A stretch of DNA of 64,000 nucleotides from Candidatus Thiodiazotropha sp. (GTDB taxonomy: Bacteria > Pseudomonadota > Gammaproteobacteria > Chromatiales > Chromatiaceae), in the NCBI GenBank assembly GCA_023838465.1, contig JAIVEQ010000003.1:62001-126000 (forward strand). The letters are read 5' to 3'. Every line of letters begins with the position of its first letter. The first letter of the stretch is position 1. Below the pieces are notes generated by a model. It was not told the origin of the DNA, searched no databases, and saw only the letters and a list, made by a program, of their open reading frames with translations. The position numbers and the translations under genes were made by a program. Below, piece by piece: positions 32,998-40,846 of this stretch.

Positions 32998-34713
32998 CTA
33001 GCTAACCACGGGCTTGGCGCTATCCGGCATGGTGGTCATTTCGAGGATATTACGTATCGATTTGGCCAAATGGCGAATCGTATTGATGGAAACCTCCGAT
33101 TCACCCCTGGGGTGTTCCTCCAGTAGCCTTTCCGCCCTCTCAGCGATACCACTGTTTAATCTGGAGATTTCCCGATACTGCTCTGAGAGCAATCCACGCC
33201 TGTTTATAATTGCGCTTAACAGTTCCTTCTCAGCATCCTGAACTTCCACACTCGATGTCTTACTTCCTGCCGATACATCCATCATTGCTTCTTCAAGTCT
33301 TTCACAGGCATCGGCTTCTTCCATCGACATCTTCCACCAAGCGATAAATCGTACCTTATGATCAGCCATGGTATTGACTGACTCAGCCATTGCGTTGACC
33401 TCATCTCGACTGCCATGCACAAAAGGCATCCTCTCGACCGGCTCCTCATAAGCCAATTGATCGAGTAGACCCGCCATTCTTCGTAGTGGGTGAACAATGC
33501 GCAAAGTAATGGTTACCGCAAAGAAAATACCCAATAAAACAGCTCCAGCAGCGATCCAAAGCATAAGCCTCTCACGTGCATGTGAAGAGGTATTAATATT
33601 CGACGCCATTTGATTCATCATCTGGTTGGCGTTGACAACATTATCCTCGACCAGCAGTGCAATTTCAGAAACTGCTTTTTTCATCTCATCAGTGATTTTA
33701 TCGATACGATCATTCTGCTCGACAAGTGCTTTGAAATCCCTTTGGTAGTTCTCCATCAAATGGGTGATCATGGTTTTGTCTTGTACAGAAATCATCGACC
33801 CATCAACCTGGGCCCTGATACGCTCAAGCTCCTGCAGCGCCATCTTTACATAACCCTTATCATCCCTTAATAGATAGTCCTTCTCCCGTCGTCTCAGCTG
33901 CAGGATATTTTGCTCCAGATCAGGAACATAGTGTTTGTTAAGCAGTGCTTCAAGACGGTGAGCTGCTTGCCGAAAGGGTCCCTTTCCACCACTCACATCC
34001 TGATTGGCAAGTACACCATACGCATAGACCTCAAAGGTCTCACGATAAGTTTCAATTTCCTGAAGTAATTCAGCTCGAACCTCTTGCGCTAGCTCGGAGC
34101 CGGCCAGTTTCATCTTAAAGATATCAACCAGTTGGAGAACCTTGTCCCTGTATTGGGTTTCATACCTAAGTCCAAGGTCCTTTTCACTTCTGCGTATCTG
34201 TAACAGCTGCAGGTAGAGGCTACCCACCTTGAAGTGACCAGCCATCGATTCCAACTCATGGACTGTATCTCTAAATGCCCCTTGCAAGCCGGAATTATGA
34301 TCAAAACCTTTCATCCGCCATGCATCCACAATCATCAGAAATTGTTGATGGTAGATATTGGTAAGTTCAGTGATCCTTGTTGCAGTCTGCGCTGCCGATT
34401 GATCGATACCGCCAAGTTCCTCGGCACGTTGAATAACATCTTTCACATGTCGATCCACTTCCACCACTAGTGATTCATCTCGGTGAATAATAAAATCCCT
34501 TTCCACACGCCGCGCTTCGAGCATACTGCTCTCTATCTCTTGCGCATGACTTTTTTTCGCACCGAAGTGATCCTGAAGGTGTTGGTAATCCACAAGCGAT
34601 TGCTGCAGGGTCGAGTGATACTGCCAAATCACACCGAGAAAAAGCAGGCCGACAAGCCCAAAGCCAAATCCGATCTTCTCTCCAATGCGTAACTTACTGG
34701 CAAGCTTGCCCAT
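32998..34713 (-). CDS. HBM/HAMP membrane sensor without a signalling output domain
   Basis: A 571-residue protein built like a chemoreceptor N-terminal half. Transmembrane helix ~13-31, a 350-residue periplasmic all-helical region resembling the helical bimodular sensor (two motifs of the type RRVERDFIIHRDES and RRREKDYLLRDDKGYVK, which repeat), second transmembrane helix ~380-402, and a HAMP domain (VHPLRRMAGLLDQLAYEEPVERMPFVHGSRDEVNAMAESVNTMA). Then come about 120 helical residues without the MCP hairpin, kinase or cyclase motifs. HBM sensors bind carboxylates such as malate. The missing output means it may act through a partner or be a degraded receptor. Start context is fair and the frame is intact. 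Confidence 0.75.
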   Translation of the reverse strand: MGKLASKLRIGEKIGFGFGLVGLLFLGVIWQYHSTLQQSLVDYQHLQDHFGAKKSHAQEIESSMLEARRVERDFIIHRDESLVVEVDRHVKDVIQRAEELGGIDQSAAQTATRITELTNIYHQQFLMIVDAWRMKGFDHNSGLQGAFRDTVHELESMAGHFKVGSLYLQLLQIRRSEKDLGLRYETQYRDKVLQLVDIFKMKLAGSELAQEVRAELLQEIETYRETFEVYAYGVLANQDVSGGKGPFRQAAHRLEALLNKHYVPDLEQNILQLRRREKDYLLRDDKGYVKMALQELERIRAQVDGSMISVQDKTMITHLMENYQRDFKALVEQNDRIDKITDEMKKAVSEIALLVEDNVVNANQMMNQMASNINTSSHARERLMLWIAAGAVLLGIFFAVTITLRIVHPLRRMAGLLDQLAYEEPVERMPFVHGSRDEVNAMAESVNTMADHKVRFIAWWKMSMEEADACERLEEAMMDVSAGSKTSSVEVQDAEKELLSAIINRRGLLSEQYREISRLNSGIAERAERLLEEHPRGESEVSINTIRHLAKSIRNILEMTTMPDSAKPVVS

Positions 34714-35208
34714 ACCTCGCCCCTTGAATCTACCGTAAGAAGTTTGTGCCCTCTATGGGACCATGAACACAACATATCAAGCGTATATGACAGTACTGTT
34801 ACAGCAGTTCAATCGGAATAATGCGACTGATAGTGAGTGATCGACTGGATGCCCAGTTGTAAATGAGCAGTAAACTTTCAGCGTCTTACCGAGAAGCAGG
34901 GCTCCACCCTACACCTCGAAATGGACCATAGGGTGGGGCCCTGCCCCCCCCAGTTCTTTTAATGAACAAGACAAAGACTATTCGGGCTTGGTGGTTAAGT
35001 TGTAGATAGCGTTACCAGACGATAGGTGTAAAACCCAGGCACAGATCAATGAAGTTAATTCCAGATAGTAGTGGGCATGCGCCAGAATGATGGGACCAGG
35101 GAATACTGTCCACAAATTTCCCTGAAGAGCCAAAATAATTGAGCATATACGTACATGACAACTATATTACAGAGAGAATAACCACAATACCGAGAGGATT
35201 AAGTTGCG
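34714..35208. other. Intergenic region with palindromic repeat
   Basis: Nearly 500 bp between divergent genes, with no supported gene. It contains the long palindrome at 34896-34944 and a GAGGA ribosome-binding site just before the next ATG. Confidence 0.45.
34896..34944. repeat. Long GC-rich palindromic repeat, copy 1
   Basis: Arms GCAGGGCTCCACCCTA and TAGGGTGGGGCCCTGC flank a 17-nt centre. The same arms and a similar centre (ACACC-CGAAAT/ACACC-TTGAAAT) occur at 54103-54157, so it is a dispersed REP-like element. Confidence 0.75.
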
Positions 35209-36228
35209 ATGTTCTCATTGCTAAGAAAATTATTTACTTCAAACGAGAGTGACAACTCCAAATATTCACGAGATGAGCTGGACAAACATATCGATCTGGC
35301 AGTCAAGTACTTTGATTCACGCCTAAATCTGGTTTCAGGCTACAGAAAAAGATTAACACCGGCTGTCGAAAAAGCCCTTACCCACCTGGATAGCCTGATT
35401 GCACAGATTCCCGGACCCATTGAGATAAACTCTAAAACCTACTCAAGTGACCCGCGTGTCTATGCCTATTTCGGCTCTTCGGATCAGATGGAACATCTGT
35501 TCAGCCATTCTAAATCATTCCGTGATTTCGCAAAAAAACCAGACAGCTTTACCCTCAGCCATGGCTACGCCCTGATGGTGATGATTCGTCAGGAAAAGAC
35601 AATCCTGGGTCACGCCCTCAAGGGTGAGATGATACATGGTGAAGTCATGCAGCAAGTGGTCAACTTCACAGCTCATCAACTGGTTAAACCAGCTGATTCT
35701 GAAGCTGGAGTACGCCTCGATTTACGTCAGCGCGCCTTTCAACACTTGGTCGCTGAAGGTGTGCTAAAAATTGCTCGCCATACTGAAGAGAAGGCCGACC
35801 TGGAACGGGAACGCATCCACCTGCAGATGATGCTCCGATCTTTGCAGGCGGAGCATGGCTCACTCGACTTTGGCACTGAAGCATCACATAAAACTCAAAA
35901 CAGACAGGCACAATTGACCAAACAACTCGCCGAGACTGAACAGAAACTTGCCCTCTCCTCTCGAGGATTGGAGAATATCAATGACTATCTGGAGCTACTG
36001 ATCAATGTCCTCAACCAGCCGACAAGCTATTGTGGCCTCGACAACAAAAATGACTGCCTGAATCACCATAATGTCAAGGTCGATCCAGAAATGGGTAGCG
36101 ATGTCCCCTATGCTGAAATCAAAATCGGTGAGTTACAGCGCTTCGGTGTAATTGTTAAATACCCGCTGAACGAGATTAAGGATCAAAGCCGTATCGCCAG
36201 TCAGATGCATTCGGTTTACGGCCAATAG
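35209..36228 (+). CDS. Hypothetical cytoplasmic protein with coiled coil
   Basis: A 339-residue soluble protein, not recognised. The N-terminus is mostly helical (YSRDELDKHIDLAVKYFDSRLNLVSGYRKRL). The centre (DPRVYAYFGSSDQMEHLFSHSKSFRDF) looks globular. Residues ~185-260 form a charged coiled coil (EEKADLERERIHLQMMLRSLQ, then QLTKQLAETEQKLAL). The C-terminal 70 residues contain two cysteines (YCGLDNKNDCLNHHN). GAGGA lies about 11 nt before the ATG. It stands alone; a partner is not apparent. Confidence 0.75.
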   Translation: MFSLLRKLFTSNESDNSKYSRDELDKHIDLAVKYFDSRLNLVSGYRKRLTPAVEKALTHLDSLIAQIPGPIEINSKTYSSDPRVYAYFGSSDQMEHLFSHSKSFRDFAKKPDSFTLSHGYALMVMIRQEKTILGHALKGEMIHGEVMQQVVNFTAHQLVKPADSEAGVRLDLRQRAFQHLVAEGVLKIARHTEEKADLERERIHLQMMLRSLQAEHGSLDFGTEASHKTQNRQAQLTKQLAETEQKLALSSRGLENINDYLELLINVLNQPTSYCGLDNKNDCLNHHNVKVDPEMGSDVPYAEIKIGELQRFGVIVKYPLNEIKDQSRIASQMHSVYGQ

Positions 36229-36402
36229 TAGTTATTTTCCCAGCACAAACCGGTAGTCTGTGTACAACCAATCAGCTAAAATGTACGGCGCTAGCGGAAT
36301 TTCAATCTGATACTGACCTAAATAGCCAATATTCTCTATGATTCTGATCTAGCCATACCAATCCCGATCATCCACTCATAACAAGTCACGAGGAAATCCA
36401 AC

Positions 36403-37374
36403 GTGTTTCGCAAAGAGCTCAAAGTCCTGGACTGTACCATTCGAGACGGCGGTCTGATCAACAACTACCACTTCACCGACGATTTCGTAAAGGCAGTCTA
36501 TCGCGCAGCCTGCGACTCCGGCGTGGACATTATCGAACTTGGAAAAAAACTCGCGGTCAGTGAAGAGTACCCCCGTGACAAATTCGGTAAATGGAATTTT
36601 TGTGACGATGACGACCTGAAAATGGTCATCGACTCCCACGAGTGCGAAAATCGCCCACTGGTTGCGGTGATGTTTGATATCGGACGGGTGGATGTCGACA
36701 ACCTGAAGCCTCGTGAGCAGAGCCCCTTCGATATGGCCCGTGTAGCCTGTTATGTGCCCGACATTGACAAAGGCCTGGACCTGGTCAAACGCTCCAAAGA
36801 TATGGGTTATGAGACCACCATCAATATCATGGCCTGCTCTGCGGCTATTCGCACCGAGCTAATCGAAGCACTCAACCAAGTGGAAGAGACAGCTGAGCTT
36901 GACTACCTCTACCTGGTCGATAGCTATGGTGCCTTCTACTCCGAACAAGTCACCGATTACCTGAGTCTTTACAAAAAATATGCCCCCAGCAAGGAACTCG
37001 GTTTCCATGCGCACAATAATCAGCAACTCGCGTTTGCCAATACCCAACAGGCTATCATCGATGGTGTCAATCTACTGGATGCCACCATCAATGGCATTGG
37101 CCGCGGTGCAGGCAACTGCAACCTGGAACTGTTACTCAATTTTCTCAAAAATCCCAAATTCGACGTGGAACCGATCTACAAGGCCATACAGGATGTATTC
37201 GTTCCACTGCGCCAAGAGATCGAGTGGGGATTCAATGATATCTACGGTATCAGCGGTCATCTCAACCAACACCCTCGGGCAGCCATGAAGCTTCGTTCGG
37301 ACAAGGAGCATTGCGATCAGTGTTACGATTTCTTAATTGAGTCAAGTCGACTCGACGATGGCATCATATCCTGA
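36403..37374 (+). CDS. HMGL-like DRE-TIM aldolase-superfamily protein
   Basis: A 323-residue TIM-barrel protein of the DRE-TIM metallolyase family (HMG-CoA lyase, isopropylmalate synthase, 4-hydroxy-2-oxovalerate aldolase). The metal-site motif DCTIRDGG replaces the usual D-x-T-x-R-D-G (residues ~10-17), FHAHNNQQLAFANTQQAI carries the two histidine ligands, and GIGRGAGNCNLELLLNFL closes the barrel. No partner dehydrogenase (as for MhpF) is nearby, so the substrate is open. The start is GTG at 36403, preceded by ACGAGGA. Confidence 0.85.
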   Translation: MFRKELKVLDCTIRDGGLINNYHFTDDFVKAVYRAACDSGVDIIELGKKLAVSEEYPRDKFGKWNFCDDDDLKMVIDSHECENRPLVAVMFDIGRVDVDNLKPREQSPFDMARVACYVPDIDKGLDLVKRSKDMGYETTINIMACSAAIRTELIEALNQVEETAELDYLYLVDSYGAFYSEQVTDYLSLYKKYAPSKELGFHAHNNQQLAFANTQQAIIDGVNLLDATINGIGRGAGNCNLELLLNFLKNPKFDVEPIYKAIQDVFVPLRQEIEWGFNDIYGISGHLNQHPRAAMKLRSDKEHCDQCYDFLIESSRLDDGIIS

Positions 37375-37424
37375 TTGATCATCATTCCCATGAGAATGAT
37401 AAAAATTGCCCCTATACAACGCCA

Positions 37425-37456
37425 GCCCCATCAGCACAGGGATGTACTGATGGGGC
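37425..37456 (+). terminator. Stem-loop after the DRE-TIM gene
   Basis: GCCCCATCAG - 12 nt - CTGATGGGGC, a perfect 10-bp stem 51 bp downstream of the stop. A smaller hairpin (ATCATTC-N6-GAATGAT) at 37381-37400 precedes it. The T tract is weak. Confidence 0.5.
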
Positions 37457-37620
37457 CGGTGTAGAAATACAACCATCAGATGCAGGGGATCAGAACAATA
37501 GGCTGTTTTTCTATAAGGACACTATTAAGCCGACATCTTAATAGCATGAGTAGGCCTTGATTAAATCATCGCGTGATGTCATCTTAGACAAAATAAAAAA
37601 TACGATTCTCAATATTACCA

Positions 37621-37938
37621 ATGCTGCACCGCTTACTCACCACATGGCTTGTTATTTCTATCCTCGGGTATGGAATGGCTATGGCTGCAGATCTACATAT
37701 TGAGCTTTCGACTGACCAGACACATGCAATCAGTGATCATCATCCATCCCAACCAAACGATGTGGATGAAAATATAGGTTGCGACCATTGTTGCCACGGT
37801 GTATTGCATCTAATCGGATTGAAAAATAGTGAGAGCCTATTGCTGCCCATCGATAGTGATCCAGCACAGACTGTCTACGCTATCTCCTCAAGTTCATTCT
37901 CACCCAACCCACTTCTCCGCCCTCCCATCCACATCTGA
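37621..37938 (+). CDS. CzcI-like periplasmic metal-binding protein
   Basis: A 105-residue protein heading a heavy-metal efflux operon. A signal peptide spans ~1-22 (LLTTWLVISILGYGMAMA). The mature part is rich in His, Asp and Cys (SDHHPSQPND, then GCDHCCHGVLHL), suitable for binding zinc, cobalt or copper. Small proteins of this type, such as CzcI, are regulators or metal buffers in czc operons. The assignment rests on composition and location, because overall sequence similarity is modest. Confidence 0.7.
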   Translation: MLHRLLTTWLVISILGYGMAMAADLHIELSTDQTHAISDHHPSQPNDVDENIGCDHCCHGVLHLIGLKNSESLLLPIDSDPAQTVYAISSSSFSPNPLLRPPIHI

Positions 37939-38083
37939 TTCTGACTATCGAGCCATGCTAGTGGGATCTCTGGTTAGCTGATAATCAATTGACTCCGCAC
38001 AATCAGTGATACTTGTCTTGTCACCTGGCAGACAATGACACATAGCAGGCAATCGTTACTTACTCATTTTCGGAAATCAGGTA

Positions 38084-39349
38084 ATGCTGCTTTTAAATTG
38101 TAAACATGTAGGCATACTAACTTGCCTATTTATCATGACAACTGGGTCACAGGCAACAGGTGCAGAGCATCGTTTATCCAATGATGAGCCACTCCGCCAA
38201 CTTGCAACACTCGTTAATCAAATAACTGTACTTAACCCTGAGATACAAGCTGCCCAGGCAGCCCTGGATGCTGCTCGGGCAAATCTTACCGGTGCAGATC
38301 TACCGCTGAACAATCCCGAGTTTGAAATCGAAGCTGAGCGAACCGATATCAATACGTTGACTCTCGGACTCTCACAAACCATAGATTGGCATGACAAACA
38401 AGCAGCGCTGACCCAATCTGCACAGGCTAAGCTAGCTGTTAACAAGTTAAATATTGATGCCATGAAACAAACAAAGGCTTCAGAAATTTTGAGCGCGGTA
38501 TCCGAAATATCCATCAATAAAGAAATTTGCCTGCAAAGCACTAAACGCAGTGAACAACTAAGTCGATTTGTTCAACTTGCCGAACAACGATTTGCCGCTG
38601 GGGATATAGCACAATCCGAGCTGGAGTTAGCGCGCCTGTCTCTGGCTGAAGCGATGATTGAGGATACCGAAAACCGGTTGGCATTAATCCGTGCCAGAAA
38701 TGATTTTCTAAGCCTCAGTGGCCATTCACTTGAGAGCAATATCAATTACTTTAATCGCTACCCGGGTCAGCTTCCCAATCAGTTAGATGATTCATCGTTT
38801 GCACAACGTCATCCTCAGGTAAAACTGGCGCTGCAGTCAGCACAAGTAGCGCAAATCAATATCCATACGATTGACCAGCAGCGAAAACCCGATCCAAATA
38901 TTGGATTGAGTGCGGGGCGTGAAGGTGATGAGACCCTGCTCGCTCTCTCGCTCTCCATACCCTTGCAGATAAGAAATGACTTCCGAAGTAGCGTGGATGC
39001 AGCGCAAGCATTAGCCATACAGGCTGAACAAAATGCACAACAATCGTTGCGAAACGTAATGGCTGCTATCAAAAGCGCCAGAGAACGTTATGGTCTGATT
39101 TCAGATGCCTGGTCTCAATGGACATCCCTGGGTCGCACCAGTCTAGAGCAGCATAGCGTACTTCTTGAGACTCAATGGCAGGCTGGTGAGATGAGCACCA
39201 GTGACTACCTGCTACAGATCAAGCAAGCGATTGATACCCGGATTGCCGGTCTCAAACTGAAAGGTGAATTGTGGAATGCCTGGACCACCTGGCTGACGGC
39301 CTCAGGCACATTGAACAGTTGGCTGATAATCACAGCAGAGGAGCGGTAA
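38084..39349 (+). CDS. czcC: CzcC-type outer-membrane efflux protein (TolC family)
   Basis: A 421-residue outer-membrane channel component. A signal peptide (~1-28) is followed by two long helical repeats typical of OEP domains (AAQAALDAARANLTGADLPLNNPEFEIEAERTD; RFVQLAEQRFAAGDIAQSELELARLSLAEAMI; LQWQAGEM-type ending TQWQAGEMSTSDYLLQIKQAI). It would link the CzcBA pump to the outside. The stop overlaps the start of the adaptor gene (TAATG), so the two are translationally coupled. Confidence 0.88.
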   Translation: MLLLNCKHVGILTCLFIMTTGSQATGAEHRLSNDEPLRQLATLVNQITVLNPEIQAAQAALDAARANLTGADLPLNNPEFEIEAERTDINTLTLGLSQTIDWHDKQAALTQSAQAKLAVNKLNIDAMKQTKASEILSAVSEISINKEICLQSTKRSEQLSRFVQLAEQRFAAGDIAQSELELARLSLAEAMIEDTENRLALIRARNDFLSLSGHSLESNINYFNRYPGQLPNQLDDSSFAQRHPQVKLALQSAQVAQINIHTIDQQRKPDPNIGLSAGREGDETLLALSLSIPLQIRNDFRSSVDAAQALAIQAEQNAQQSLRNVMAAIKSARERYGLISDAWSQWTSLGRTSLEQHSVLLETQWQAGEMSTSDYLLQIKQAIDTRIAGLKLKGELWNAWTTWLTASGTLNSWLIITAEER

Positions 39350-39732
39350 TGACGATGAATATTAAAAACCTAACCCTTTGTCTCTTTATTCTGGTATTTC
39401 TATATGCCAACCCACTGATTGCTGTTGATGACCACCCACACGAAGATACAGAAGAGACCCACCAAATAGAAGCCGGCAACAAGCATGATCATGAAGAGGA
39501 ACAAACAGGGCAAGATGAACATCTGCATGAACAGGAAAACCGGGTCCACCTCAATCAAGAGCAACGTCTAAGCGCTAGTATTTTGGTTGAAATACTTCAA
39601 CTACGCCCAATTCCCAATGAGATTGAAGCCCCTGGAGAGATACGTCTTAATGCATATGCCTCCAGCCGGGTTATCCCTCGTATTGAGGCCCAAGTAGTAA
39701 AACGTCATGTACGCTTAGGTAATCACAAGTGA
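39349..39732 (+). pseudogene. czcB: CzcB-type metal efflux adaptor, N-terminal part, interrupted by element copy D
   Basis: Encodes the first 126 residues of a heavy-metal RND adaptor before running into the element (RLGNH, then K and stop). A signal peptide (~3-25) leads into an extended His/Glu/Asp-rich stretch (HPHEDTEETHQIEAGNKHDH, then DEHLHEQENR) that probably binds metal. The start of the barrel-sandwich follows (APGEIRLNAYASSRVIPRIEAQVVKRHVRLG). Removing 39727-40009 joins it in frame to the part at 40010 and gives a 401-residue protein with RLGNHVTEGQPLVTLSS, the normal lipoyl-like motif of the family. GAGGAG precedes the ATG at 39349. Confidence 0.88.
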
Positions 39733-40009
39733 GTCTTCGATCTCGTGATGTCTTTTAGGCGTCCCAGGCCTAAAAGACACTCGATCTTTGACAACCTATT
39801 AGTGCCCCGGACGGTCCTGGTCACTGACACTACGTGATCACATCGCAAGCTCGTGACCACTCCGCCGTCAGTTCCCAAATGACTGGACGCCGTGTTCGGA
39901 TGCTCGCTTTGCATCCCCTCTGGCGCAAGGCACGACGGGTCTACAGTCTCGCCTCACGCCTACCGGGGACTAACCGCCTCGGCTTTCAGCCTTCCTTGGC
40001 GCTCAGCGA
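39727..40009 (+). mobile_element. 283-bp structured-RNA-like insertion element, copy D (inside czcB)
   Basis: Complete copy, identical by eye to copies B and C. Joining codon CAC at 39726 to GTG at 40010 restores czcB exactly (phase 0). The 12-bp stem with a 7-nt loop is at 39749-39779. The likely RNA strand is minus, antisense to czcB. No duplication of flanking bases; left flank ends TAATCAC, right flank begins GTGACTG. Confidence 0.87.
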
Positions 40010-40837
40010 GTGACTGAGGGGCAGCCTCTGGTGACCCTATCCAGTGTCTCCATGTCAGAGGCACAAGCTGCACTATTAGTGGCAGCCAAAGAGTGGCAAA
40101 GGGTAAAAAAGCTGGGTAAAAAAGTTGTCTCAGAACGACGCTTTCTGCAGGCTCAAGTCACCTATCAACAGTCCCAAGCAAAACTCCTTGCTTATGGTAT
40201 GACACCCAGCCAGACTAGACGTCTGATCGATGAAGGCAATATCAGTCGTGCAGACGGCCGCTTCACCCTACTCGCCCCACAGGCTGGGACTGTCATTCGG
40301 GATGACTTCGTACTCGGTCAAATGGTTGATATCGGGGAACTGCTGTTTGAACTTACTGATGAGTCAACGCTGTGGGTAGAGGCCAGAATCAATCCACAAT
40401 CACTCTATCAGCTCAACATCAATGCGCCTGCACGGGTAGAGGTCGACAACCAATGGATCGATGGCAAAGTCATTCAGGTTCACCATGAACTGGATGAGAA
40501 AACACGCACATTGGCTATTCGCCTGCAAATTCCTAATCCGGATGACCGACTGCACCCGGGGCAATTCGTCACCACAAAGATAGAAATTGGTACACCAGGA
40601 GAAACAGCACTTACAGTCCCGACTGAAGCCTTGCTGCGTAGCCCCGATGGGGACTGGCAAGTCTTTGTTGAGGAGGAAACGGACGAGTTCGAACCCGTCG
40701 AGGTGGCGCTGATTCGGCAACTGCCTGGTGTTGCCGTAATAGAAGGACTTGAACCGGGTACACGGGTTGTCACTCAAGGCGCCTTCTTTATCCAGTCGGA
40801 GCTGGCCAAGTCAGGCTTTGACGTACATAACCATTAG
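40010..40837 (+). pseudogene. czcB: CzcB-type metal efflux adaptor, C-terminal part
   Basis: 275 codons continuing the adaptor after the element: VTEGQPLVTLSS (lipoyl half), a helical hairpin (MSEAQAALLVAAKEWQRVKKLGKKVVSERRFLQAQVTYQQSQAKL), a second lipoyl half (LLAPQAGTVIRDDFVLGQMVDIGELLFEL), then the beta-barrel (VEARINPQSLYQLNINAPARVEV) and membrane-proximal domain (PTEALLRSPDGDWQVFVEE). A GTG at 40010 could start translation here, but no ribosome-binding site is visible and the product would lack the signal peptide. The pump gene follows after 9 bp. Confidence 0.88.
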
Positions 40838-40846
40838 GAGGCTACC

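Noticed and set aside
39727..40009. The 283-bp repeat as a group I or group II intron
   Set aside because: It begins near GTGAG and its removal restores frames, which first suggested splicing. But copy C has the opposite orientation relative to its host gene, no domain V or group I core was found, and purine-rich loops lie on the strand antisense to three hosts.
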